A DNA stretch of 56,258 bases, from IMG/VR virus record IMGVR_UViG_3300010430_000048, positions 1-56,258 of that record, one strand, 5' to 3'. Numbering within the stretch: position 1 is the stretch's first letter; every line of letters begins with the position of its first letter. The notes beneath the pieces are model-generated. The model was not told the DNA's origin and made no database searches. It saw only the letters and a list, made by a program, of their open reading frames with translations. Positions 6,338 to 16,000 of the stretch are shown piece after piece. Source of the stretch: a virus. The translations under genes were made by a program, and so were the position numbers.

Positions 6338-6751
6338 TTACTTTCTTAATCCTTTATGATTATCAATTTTATCAAGGATTTTATTAAGTTCATCTGTCTT
6401 TATTAGTCCTGCCATAGAAGCATTTTTAAGAGCACTTATAAGCTGTAGTATCATAAAGGGTACTACAATTACCTCGGATAGCCAACCTGTACCTGAAAAG
6501 CCTTTTTCTATCATAAGGATGACAGTCAGGATGGCTAACCATGTAAAGGTGTTTTTGGTTATTCTTAATGCTTTATAGGTTTTAAACCCTTCTCTTTTAC
6601 AGCCTGCCCACACTCCAAAAATGCCATCTAACCATAATACTGAACAAACCGCCAGGTACTGTTCCATGTTTTCCATTGATAAATCAAAAAAGTACGTACA
6701 TAAGTACGTGCAGAATGCTGTTATGCTCACTATTGATAATTTAGTTGTCAT
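6338..6751 (-). CDS. Holin-like membrane protein (phage holin 4/TcdE-like)
   Basis: A 137-residue protein with several hydrophobic segments (about residues 5-25, 30-48, 68-85 and 90-108), the phrase LDGIFGVWAGCKREGFKTYK and a charged C-terminus (KTDELNKILDKIDNHKG). The order of an early D-G-x-x-G loop, a K-x-x-x-F basic loop and a later hydrophobic pair matches the phage holin 4 (TcdE/toxin-secretion holin) family as I know it. It would form membrane pores at lysis. It lies 8 bp downstream of a lipoprotein gene, giving a compact lysis-type pair, and converges tail to tail on nrdA with no room for a terminator. Confidence 0.72.
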   Translation of the reverse strand: MTTKLSIVSITAFCTYLCTYFFDLSMENMEQYLAVCSVLWLDGIFGVWAGCKREGFKTYKALRITKNTFTWLAILTVILMIEKGFSGTGWLSEVIVVPFMILQLISALKNASMAGLIKTDELNKILDKIDNHKGLRK

Positions 6752-6759
6752 TGTTTCAC

Positions 6760-7140
6760 TTAATTTTTTTTCTGTTTTGCTATTGGAGGAATAACTCTAA
6801 TAGTATTTACAGGTTTAACCGGCTGTGTAGGTTTAATTATTGGTATCGTTAGTGGTCTTGTATGCATCACAGGCGGACTGTATGTATTTCTAACATTAAT
6901 ATTAGGAACATTATAGTAATTCCAGTTTCTATACTGCCAATTTTGATTGTAACCATATCTAAAAGGGTCATCTTGACGTAGTATTCTAAACTTAAAGTCT
7001 CTAACAGGAACCGCTAGAGTGTCACCTTTTTCTGTTATTGTTAAAATACTTTTGATTTTATAACTTGTAGATATATTATATGTGCCACAAGATGAGAATG
7101 TTAAGAGTATTAGTACTAATGTTGCCAATATTTTTTTCAT
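6760..7140 (-). CDS. Lipoprotein, candidate outer-membrane spanin
   Basis: A 126-residue protein starting MKKILATLVLILLTFSSCGT: a short basic n-region, a hydrophobic core and a lipobox-like FSSC with Cys18, so a signal-peptidase II lipoprotein. The mature part is polar, rich in Tyr/Asn and then Pro (RPLTIPIIKPTQPVKPVN). Proline-rich small lipoproteins next to holins are often o-spanins, which fuse inner and outer membranes in Gram-negative hosts, but no i-spanin partner is evident here. An alternative is a superinfection-exclusion or virion lipoprotein. A promoter-like motif lies about 20 bp upstream. The lipoprotein call is firm; spanin is a guess from context. Confidence 0.65.
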   Translation of the reverse strand: MKKILATLVLILLTFSSCGTYNISTSYKIKSILTITEKGDTLAVPVRDFKFRILRQDDPFRYGYNQNWQYRNWNYYNVPNINVRNTYSPPVMHTRPLTIPIIKPTQPVKPVNTIRVIPPIAKQKKN

Positions 7141-7160
7141 ATTTCTTTGTGTGCTTATAC

Positions 7161-7172
7161 AATAATATACAC
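7161..7172 (-). promoter_or_regulatory. Promoter-like motif variant GTGTATATTATT
   Basis: On the minus strand GTGTATATTATT lies about 20 bp before the lipoprotein ATG in the 83-bp gap after the 1,922-residue gene. It differs from the TTTGTATATTATT consensus only in its first two bases. Promoter role inferred; it would let the lysis pair be expressed separately from the giant genes. Confidence 0.4.
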
Positions 7173-7223
7173 TTTCTCAGTGATACATTAAAATTATTTA
7201 CCTGTTAATATGTCTGATATTGG

Positions 7224-10200
7224 TTATTTAGTTCCCATATAAAAATCATCATTTTGTAAGTATGAGTTATATTTCTGTATAGAGTATATAATAGGAAGAA
7301 CATCTTTCCAGTTTTTATAAACTTTTAAGTTTCCTTTTTTACCACCTCTTTGATATACATGTTCAGAGTTTAAATAAAAATCATCCTTGCTTTGTGTTGT
7401 ATATGCTAAAGGTGTAGCCACAGTATAATACATTGCTTCTGCTAACTCTCCCATAGTTCTTGATGCAGCCAATGGTGAATCAAACATCTGACGCATTTGG
7501 GTATATCCTCCCAAACCTGGAATAGGATTAAATATTACTGTTTCTTTATAAGCTCTCTGTGCTTGATACTTAATCATATTTTTAAGTCTTTTAGTTAAGT
7601 CATCATCATCATCATCAGAAAGTATATTATCTAAAATCATGCTGATTGCTAATGTGCTTAATATAATACCTATCTCACCCATAGTTCTGTAAAAACCAAA
7701 CAGTTTATTTTGAGCACGTTGATCTGCATTACCTCCTTTACCATCATACCCTATTGTTCTTTTAACACCATCTTTTCCTGTCACTGTTTTGACTTGAGCT
7801 TCCATAAACCCTTGACCGTAAGTGGTAAAAGAAATATTACCTTTCATAATTTCTCTTTTAGCATAACCCAAGAAGGACCAAAAAGATAAATACCTTCCTT
7901 CCATCCAACCTAAGTTTTGATCAAAGTATTCTCTTTGGTATCTAGCTCTTACTGCTGGTGCCACCCATTTTTTAAATTGAGCTGCAAGATTTCCTATTGT
8001 ATTACTTTGAATAACCATTCTATCTTCTTTAGCATAGTTACCGTGGATCTGCTTGTTTACTTCACGTATTTTATTTCTAATCTCATATCTAATTTCATCA
8101 GTATAATCTTGTTCAACTCCGTTATATATAATTCTATTAAACCCTTCTTTAACTTCATTTTCATGAGTCTCTGAATTATAAGTAAACGCATCATAAAAAG
8201 ACAATTCAGTTCCTTGTAATGGACTACCTTCAGTTCTGTTTACAAGGATGATGTCCATAAGCATAGCCATACCTACTTTAGTTTGTACATTATATTCAGC
8301 AGCATCTTGCATAACATAACCCCATTCAGAAGCTCTATCAAACCAACTCTTACCTTGAGCAGTTTCATAACCTGCTCCTTGTTCACGTAAATCTGACATA
8401 CTGTCCATCATTCTAAACATATCTACAAAAGCTTCCCACTTATTATTAGCTTTCTTTGGATCATAATCAGATTTTCCTAAGCCAGGTATCATGCCAAATG
8501 TTGCTATATCAGCAAGATCACGTGTGCTTTCTCCTGTATAAGAAGTTCTTTGTACTAAAGACATTAAAGCTTTTTTATTAAACTCAGCAGAAGACCTCAT
8601 GTAAGATCCCTTCTTATAGAACCTACCTCCCAACATTTCTATGTTGTTATTTATTCTACCTATAACGTAGTTATTAAAGTTACCAAATGGGTTAAATGCT
8701 ACATAAGATAAAGAAGACAGTTGTATTAATCCATCTGCTATTTTATCAAAAGCTCCTTTGCTTATAAGCTCATTGTCATAGAAGACCATGTTTATCCACT
8801 TCTTTGCTCTTCTTTCTACATTACTTTGTTGAGTGCTTGTACTAGCTTTTACACCTACTGCTTTCTTTATACCATCTTTAGTTACTGTAGTTAGTTTGGT
8901 ATCACCAGAAGGTTCATAGTCTCTGCTTTCTATAACCTTAACAAAAGCATTCATGGTGTCTTCTACAGTACTCATAGTCTCATAGTTTTGTGCCATTGCA
9001 CTAAACTTTAATAGACTTGATGTTAAGTCTGTACTTATCTGACCCATTGATGGTTTTGATCTTAACCGTTGTCTTTTACCATTAAGTGCTGCTATATCAA
9101 TTTTATAATCATCTGAACTAATTTCACCTTTTTTTAACTGATCTTTTTTAGCTTGTATATCTTTAGATACTTTGTCTAGCTCAGCATCAGTTCTAGGTAC
9201 ACCAGTATAAAATATAGGCATTGAGTTTACCAAGTTGTTATTTTCATCTAATGCAACACCTTTAGTTGATGATGTTCTTTTAAATGTATTCCAAGCTCTA
9301 CTTCCTATTGTTGATGCATAAAGTTTATTATAAAGACTACTCTTTCCTTTAAGCTCATTTAAGACACCATTCATTACTAAAGGAACTCTACCAGTCATTT
9401 GATTCATTACACCACCCGGTAGCATTTTTAATAGCTCTCCTTCAAACATTCCAACAAAAAGTTCATAAAATTCTTTTTGAGCTTGTTCTAAAGCATTGCC
9501 GGGCTTCATTATTTTTCCATACTTTTCACTAGTCATATCTCTACCAGATCTTGATGTGCTAAGTACAGTAACAAATTTCTTTCTTGCTGCACGGAAGCTT
9601 TGATCTTTAACTATTGATCCAATAGGTTGACCGTTTACCCTAACCGCTTTAGTATATGCATGCATGTCATAATACTTAGCTTCATATGCTGTATACTTTG
9701 CATCAGATATGTTGGGTTTTCTATACCAATTACCATAAGGATTTGATTCATCACCAGGAACAAAGTACTCATAAATGTCTCTTGCATCTTTAAACTCTTG
9801 TGTATAACCATGATACTCTCCATCTACTGGGTTTCCTGATTCATTTTTAATCTCAGCTCTAAAAAAATCACTTAGTGCTCTTTTATCATTTGCTAACTTT
9901 ATATTAAAGTCTATGTCTTCTTGAGAAGCATCATCTAGATTAGTAATGTCTTTATAGTAATACGGGTCTCCTTCATTATCATATAATTTAGATCTTATCT
10001 CATCTTGCATTTGATAATATTGTTGACCTACTCTTTTAACATAGAATCCTGTAAATTGACCATCATCAGAATATTCTAACATAAAGTCATAAAGCTTTTC
10101 TAAATCCTTATTATTTGAAAGCTTTAATAATTTTTGTCCAGCATTTCTTATGAGAGTTTCTCTTTGTCCAATCTTATCTAAAAGCTCTTGCTTTTTTGCT

Positions 10201-12992
10201 TTGTAGATTTTGTCCATGACGGCTAACATAACATCTGTTGACGTAGCCATATCTCTTGTATAAAGATCTACTAAACTAATATCATCTGTTTGAGTCATTA
10301 AATCATCAAGGTCCTCCTTAGTAAAGTAACTACCATCAGCACCAAATTCATTTGATGATCTAGTTCTTATAACTTCTTTTACATAATTGTTTAGTGCATC
10401 TTTTATAAGTCCTAGGTCAGTCTTTGATGATCCTCCTGTTAGTTTGTTAATGCTTTGACCCATTGTTAAGACCAATGATCTCTGTGTAGCATTTAACTCT
10501 TTTATTTGAGTACCTTCTAAAGTATGTAACCCTTTAAATTTGTTTATAAATCTATCAAAATTAAGCACATATGTAATATACTCAGGCTTGCTAACATTCT
10601 TTGGGTCTTCTATATACTCAGTAAAAGATCTAATTTGTTTTATTGCATCTTGTAATAGCTGAGTAAAAGCAACTGATCTAGCAATTGGACCCTCACTCTT
10701 TGCTATACTTATAAAAGCAATGGCTAAAGCAAGTGATTCTGTTTCTGCAGTTTTTGTTCTATCCATATAGATAGAGCTTCTTACTTGTTCTATTGCAGTT
10801 TTAGTGTCTATCATAGCTGATTGATAAGTGTTCAGTGCAGTTGCAATGACATTATACTCTGGAAACTTTTCTGCTTCTATCTTATCTGCTAACGTAGCAT
10901 CTTCTTCTATTTGCTCTGAACCTCTAAACACTGCATCTTCAGCATTTTTTGTTTCTTCTTCAAGTCTTTCTGCATTAAGGTTATCTTGCAACAGTGGAAC
11001 TAACATGTTAACCATGTTTATATTTTCACTAGACGGATGGTCAATTAATTGATCATATGTTATCCCTCCTGTAAATTTTTGATTTTGACCTTTACCTGTT
11101 ATACCTACTGTAACATGTATAGTAGATGCAGCACGGTCCCCTTCAAATACTTTATACCCCATGTTCTCAAACATTCTTCTATACAAGTTTACTTGTAAGT
11201 TATGTTGAGTTCTAGTTGACAGCTTGTCTATACCTTGTTGTTTTAATAAACTCTCAGGAGAAAGACCCCACTCTTTATCATAGTATGACTTCTGTTGTCT
11301 ACCAGCTTTAGTATCTATTATAGCTTGAGTACTTAAAGCGTTCTTGCTTGTTTTTAAATCTACTATTCTAATACTACCATCTCTATCAACAATTACTAAA
11401 TCAGCTGTACCAGCAAGTTTTGTTGCTTCATCAAAAACTACAACTTGTGTTAATGCTATTGAGCCTTCTGGCTTAACATTCTTTAATGTAGTATCTAGAA
11501 TTTTATATGCTTCTTTTGCTTGCTCTTCATTTAACATGATCATTTGATCCATAACACTAGCTACAGATTCATTTGCTACCAAAGCATCTAACAATGCATC
11601 AACATCATTTCCAATATCTAAATTAAGCTGTACATCTTTTTGATTAGCCAGCTTACCTTTAATTGCTGTAGTAACTGAAGTAAATATTTCACCATTAGTT
11701 ATATCAACATATGTATGGTCTGCTTTATTAAGTGTAACAATTGTTGATCCGTCACTTGCATTAGCTGAATATGAATCAATAACTTCATCAACATTCATTG
11801 CTTGATGAAACAAACGTTTTATGACTGCTCTTTGTGGACCACTTGATTCAGAAAGAATTTTATCAATTAACTTTTGTTTCTTAGGTGTTAAGCTATATCT
11901 AACTTTACCATCAACTCTCTTAGTTAATTTAAATTGGATACCCTCAGTATTTAATAGTTTAGCTATATCAGACATAGAACTATTAGAGTTAATAGCATCT
12001 ACAGTTAATGGTCTACCTGTAATGTATTCATTAAGGTTATTAATTACATTCTTAAACCATTCTAATAACTCCTTAATTTTTTCTACAAATCTTTGTGTTG
12101 GATTCTGCTCAAATTCTTTTTTAAAGTATCTAGCCAATCCTTGAGTTACTATTTCTAAGTCTCTCTCAACATCATTAAAGGTTCTTCCTTTGTTATATTC
12201 TGCTTCAATCTCTTGAACCATAACAGGAAAGTTGGTAGTTACTTCACCAAGTAAGCTGTTAAATAAACCTTCATTGTCTATTTTAACTGCATCTATAAAT
12301 GGGTGTAGTATTTCCTCAATTGCTGTCTCGTCTGTTACTCTTCCTTTTATTAAGTAAGCTGTACCGTCTACATAAAATGAATTAACTCTAGAAAAATTTA
12401 CATTATTTTTTTTCCATGCTGGTAAAGATTCATATAGATTTTTTGCATCTGCTACACTTAACATTTTTATATCTACTTGTGGAAACATTTTCTTTAAATG
12501 TAATACCACAGCTCTTGATCTTGGAGTATCCCATGATCTTGTTTTTTCTATTAAATCTTTTGCTGTAAATATGTCTTCATTAACTTGTACAACATATGAC
12601 TTAGGAGTTCTAGTTATGCTTACAGTAGATTCAGGTATGTTATTTATTTCTAAATATCTTTTTAGTCTTTTTAAATTGCTAGATAAAAACATTTCATCAT
12701 ACTCCCTTGTTGCTGGGTTAGAGTTATTCAAAAAGAATACTCCTTGATACATAGATCCTATTTTTTCTCTACTCAAATTTGTCAAAAGGCTATCAGCAAA
12801 ATCCTTTTGCTTTAATGAAAAAGCTATTTTCTGATCATTAACCATTTCTGCTGCTTCTAATACAGTAGGAAAAGCATCTGAGTTGTTTAGCTCTTGCCAT
12901 GTATTAATAACATCATTAGTAACTAATTCAGTATTGTATACATCTTGCAATGCTCTATATTCTCCTGTATTTTTATTAGGACATTTTGCCAT
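7224..12992 (-). CDS. Giant virion/ejection protein with PD-(D/E)XK nuclease
   Basis: A 1,922-residue protein. Near residues 215-300 is a zincin-like segment where HExxH is replaced by EEILH (Glu226-Glu227, His230). A PD-(D/E)XK nuclease domain follows: Asp531 in GTADLVIVD, Asp545-Leu-Lys547 in IVDLKTSK and Gln600-x3-Tyr604 in LQVNLYRRM, the RecB/Cas4-type motif set. Long helical regions follow, with one hydrophobic helix near 1780 (GIILSTLAISMIL) before an acidic run of Asp. Similar proteins lie beside the virion RNA polymerase in crAss-like phages and are thought to enter the cell with DNA. Its ATG follows the polymerase stop after two codons and in the same frame. Nuclease fold: confident. 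Packaging and target: inferred. Confidence 0.8.
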   Translation of the reverse strand: MAKCPNKNTGEYRALQDVYNTELVTNDVINTWQELNNSDAFPTVLEAAEMVNDQKIAFSLKQKDFADSLLTNLSREKIGSMYQGVFFLNNSNPATREYDEMFLSSNLKRLKRYLEINNIPESTVSITRTPKSYVVQVNEDIFTAKDLIEKTRSWDTPRSRAVVLHLKKMFPQVDIKMLSVADAKNLYESLPAWKKNNVNFSRVNSFYVDGTAYLIKGRVTDETAIEEILHPFIDAVKIDNEGLFNSLLGEVTTNFPVMVQEIEAEYNKGRTFNDVERDLEIVTQGLARYFKKEFEQNPTQRFVEKIKELLEWFKNVINNLNEYITGRPLTVDAINSNSSMSDIAKLLNTEGIQFKLTKRVDGKVRYSLTPKKQKLIDKILSESSGPQRAVIKRLFHQAMNVDEVIDSYSANASDGSTIVTLNKADHTYVDITNGEIFTSVTTAIKGKLANQKDVQLNLDIGNDVDALLDALVANESVASVMDQMIMLNEEQAKEAYKILDTTLKNVKPEGSIALTQVVVFDEATKLAGTADLVIVDRDGSIRIVDLKTSKNALSTQAIIDTKAGRQQKSYYDKEWGLSPESLLKQQGIDKLSTRTQHNLQVNLYRRMFENMGYKVFEGDRAASTIHVTVGITGKGQNQKFTGGITYDQLIDHPSSENINMVNMLVPLLQDNLNAERLEEETKNAEDAVFRGSEQIEEDATLADKIEAEKFPEYNVIATALNTYQSAMIDTKTAIEQVRSSIYMDRTKTAETESLALAIAFISIAKSEGPIARSVAFTQLLQDAIKQIRSFTEYIEDPKNVSKPEYITYVLNFDRFINKFKGLHTLEGTQIKELNATQRSLVLTMGQSINKLTGGSSKTDLGLIKDALNNYVKEVIRTRSSNEFGADGSYFTKEDLDDLMTQTDDISLVDLYTRDMATSTDVMLAVMDKIYKAKKQELLDKIGQRETLIRNAGQKLLKLSNNKDLEKLYDFMLEYSDDGQFTGFYVKRVGQQYYQMQDEIRSKLYDNEGDPYYYKDITNLDDASQEDIDFNIKLANDKRALSDFFRAEIKNESGNPVDGEYHGYTQEFKDARDIYEYFVPGDESNPYGNWYRKPNISDAKYTAYEAKYYDMHAYTKAVRVNGQPIGSIVKDQSFRAARKKFVTVLSTSRSGRDMTSEKYGKIMKPGNALEQAQKEFYELFVGMFEGELLKMLPGGVMNQMTGRVPLVMNGVLNELKGKSSLYNKLYASTIGSRAWNTFKRTSSTKGVALDENNNLVNSMPIFYTGVPRTDAELDKVSKDIQAKKDQLKKGEISSDDYKIDIAALNGKRQRLRSKPSMGQISTDLTSSLLKFSAMAQNYETMSTVEDTMNAFVKVIESRDYEPSGDTKLTTVTKDGIKKAVGVKASTSTQQSNVERRAKKWINMVFYDNELISKGAFDKIADGLIQLSSLSYVAFNPFGNFNNYVIGRINNNIEMLGGRFYKKGSYMRSSAEFNKKALMSLVQRTSYTGESTRDLADIATFGMIPGLGKSDYDPKKANNKWEAFVDMFRMMDSMSDLREQGAGYETAQGKSWFDRASEWGYVMQDAAEYNVQTKVGMAMLMDIILVNRTEGSPLQGTELSFYDAFTYNSETHENEVKEGFNRIIYNGVEQDYTDEIRYEIRNKIREVNKQIHGNYAKEDRMVIQSNTIGNLAAQFKKWVAPAVRARYQREYFDQNLGWMEGRYLSFWSFLGYAKREIMKGNISFTTYGQGFMEAQVKTVTGKDGVKRTIGYDGKGGNADQRAQNKLFGFYRTMGEIGIILSTLAISMILDNILSDDDDDDLTKRLKNMIKYQAQRAYKETVIFNPIPGLGGYTQMRQMFDSPLAASRTMGELAEAMYYTVATPLAYTTQSKDDFYLNSEHVYQRGGKKGNLKVYKNWKDVLPIIYSIQKYNSYLQNDDFYMGTK

Positions 12993-13001
12993 TTCTATCT
13001 A
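12990..13001 (-). other. In-frame amber junction between two giant genes
   Basis: The minus strand reads TAG ATA GAA ATG across the junction. The TAG ends the 4,641-residue polymerase gene and the ATG starts the 1,922-residue gene, all in one frame. Readthrough of this single codon would give one polyprotein of about 6,566 residues. TAG also ends nrdA and the 27-aa gene, so it is a stop here, but amber suppression is well known in crAss-like phages. Confidence 0.85.
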
Positions 13002-16000
13002 TTTTAATATGCAACGTTTAATATTATCTATGAAATCTTTTTGACTTTCTTCAGATGTCTTAGTTGAATCTTTGGAAAACCTACTTTCATATGCCTCAAT
13101 CATATTAGACAAAGGAAACAAATTTTGATTAATTAATGTTAGTCTTGCTGCTTTATCTTTTACAATAGCATCAAACTCTTTAGTTATAACATCATAACTA
13201 TCAAACAACTCATACTGTAATCCCTCTATAAGTTCACTTTGTTCTGGTGTAATGTTAGCGTCTAATGTTTGATCAACATCTTCTATTATATTACCTTGTA
13301 ATTCTGCTTCATTTTCTGATTGCTTATCATCTTTCTTTTCAGAAATAAGTTTTGATATATCTGATATATTAACACCTTTACCTTCTACATCATAACTAAT
13401 ATTTACACCTTCTTCAGTAGCTGTAATTATTGAACTTTCATTTTTTAGAATCTCTTCCTGAGCACGTTTATTTTCATCAATTGACATTTCATTTATTTCT
13501 GCTTCAATCTTTCTAACATCTAAAGCAGTACCTGCTACTCCTCCGTTACTTCTTACATATTCTCTTACTTCAGTATATGTTGGTCTATTTCCAAACATAA
13601 ATCCAATTCCATTTTGTTGATTAGAGCCCATTGTATCTACTTCATTAAATACATTTTCTTTGATAGATGATGACTCAGAATTGTATCTAAATGTCTTATA
13701 TACTTTTTGCCCTGTTATATTACCAAAACCAATTCTTAAATATTTAATCAATGGTGCCTTAGCAGATCCTTCTGTATTCTTTATTGCTAATTTCTTTTCA
13801 GTTCTATCATATCTAAATGTGTCTGGTAATGGTGTTATTTCATCTGTCTCAATTGTAAACAACTTAGAGTTGTTTGCATTAGATAATAAATAACCATCAG
13901 AGAATTCAGCTCTCATCTCTTCTACTGTTATACCAAATGTATTTTCAAATGATATTTGACCTTTTAGTGCTTTCTCAACAGACGGTAATGTATCCAAGTA
14001 TGAAGTTAATACTACAGGATTAAGCACTGATAGTAAAGAACCATAGCCTAATTGTAAACCACCTTTAACCATTTCATAGTTAATAATTGTTTTAGCATCA
14101 TTTCTAGTTTCTAATGAACCATATAGTTTAGCAAAGTCATTTTGAAGTTGAATCTTTTGACCCGCATTAAGTTGTCTAAATGTATTAGAGTTAGCTTGAT
14201 TAAATCCTGCAGTACTTTCTGATGCTTTTGTTGTAATTACATAATTATCTAAGAAGAAGTTATCCTTACCTACATCAGTAGTACGTAATCTATCAATAAC
14301 ATCTACTATAGAATTATATTCTGTTGGATAAATTATATCATTGCTTAATGTTGCTACTGACTGAGCATCACTATCCAAACCTTTTTTCTGATATGCTTTA
14401 ATAGATAAATAAGAAAGTAAATCTAATCTCACTTTTGCCATCACTTCTTCTGTAAACTCTATTGTATCAGTGTTCATTTGACTAATAGCAGGATCTAATA
14501 TTTCATTAAACTGTGGTATTGTAGATATAAAAGTAGCAGGCAATAAATCATTTGTTATTTGAGTAAATATTTTTAAATAAGTATTTTGCCAAGTCTTTCC
14601 ATAATATATAGGTTTAAGATCCATAGGTAACTCTTCACCAGGAGGAGCATTAAATAAATCAGAAGTGTCTTGATATTTTTTATTTACTTCAGCAATGCTA
14701 GCACCTAAACCTTTTGTTAAACTAGTAGGAGCTCCCATCTTAGATGTAAAATCTTTTAACTGAGTTGCTTTTGAAAATACATTAAGTATACTCCACATTT
14801 CATCTGTACTTACATCTTCAGGATTATTAAGGGCATCTATTAATAATGCATCATCAACACGTATAAATTTTCTTTTACCTTTTACCTTTTCTAATTGTGC
14901 TATTGTAGAAGCTGTAAGTTTACTAACTCCCGGATCTAGTTTAGAAGATTTGTTTAATGCTTGAGAATATATATCTTGTATAGCAGGATTGTTAATTAAT
15001 AGCAATGCTGTCTTTAATGGTACAGTCAAAGCTGTTAAATTAGCTAATAAACCAACAGCATGTCTATTTAAACCTAGCTTAGCAACCAAACGGTCTTTAG
15101 CATTATCAGTAGCCATTGTTATTAAAGCTGAAAGAACGTCCTGCTTTCTACCTCCTTGTTTATATTCTGTCTTACCATAATCATTATATGGTTGACCATT
15201 CATATATATTGCAGCTTTCTTGGTAACTTTAACTTTATACTCTGTAAGTAAGCTTAAGTATAAGTTAGGTAATACAACTGCTCCAATTGATGCTCCTTTA
15301 TTAGCAGTAAACGCCTTTATCTTACCAGTTAAATTATCTACATCAATATTGCCTTCTTCAATTCTTTCTTTAAATATATCTGAAACTTCTGCTAGCTCAG
15401 CAAGAACACCCGTTTTAGTTTTAGCATCCCATAGAACATTTGTATTTGCAGCTTGATAAGAAATAGGCACTCCTTCTTTAGATTCAGTCACACCTGTGTT
15501 TCCTATTAAAGCATATCTATAATCTAAAACTTGGTTATTTAATGGAGCTGCAAATGGTACACCGTGTTTTTCATTATATATATCAAATTGACCAGAAGTA
15601 ACTGGCAAACCTAATGTTTGTAATGCCTGTATAGTTCTTTTTTCTAATCCTGCTTTTAATGCTGACTTCATTTGAGCATCTGTAACTTCAGTTGCACCCT
15701 TTAATTTATTCCCTGCAAATAAACTTAATGCCTCAGAATAAGTTGTTCCTGGTGTATTTGTTTTTTGATTTGTATATCTAACATACTCTTCATATAAATT
15801 ACCTTTACCATACTCTATAAATTCTCCGTCTTGCACATAGAATTCTTTCATCAAAGCAAAAACTTTATCTATATCAAAATCTGCTCCTGATACTTCAACA
15901 AGTTCTTTTGCAAACATTGCTGTAGACCCATAGTAAGCTGGTAGAAAATCTACCATCTTCATGTTTACTGCAGAATGATTGTCTTGAGAAGGAATTCTTA

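Noticed and set aside
11821-12144. Plus-strand frames inside the giant minus-strand genes (for example here and 39340-39762)
   Set aside because: They lie entirely opposite strongly conserved minus-strand domains and have no recognisable motif; they are shadows of AT-rich coding sequence.
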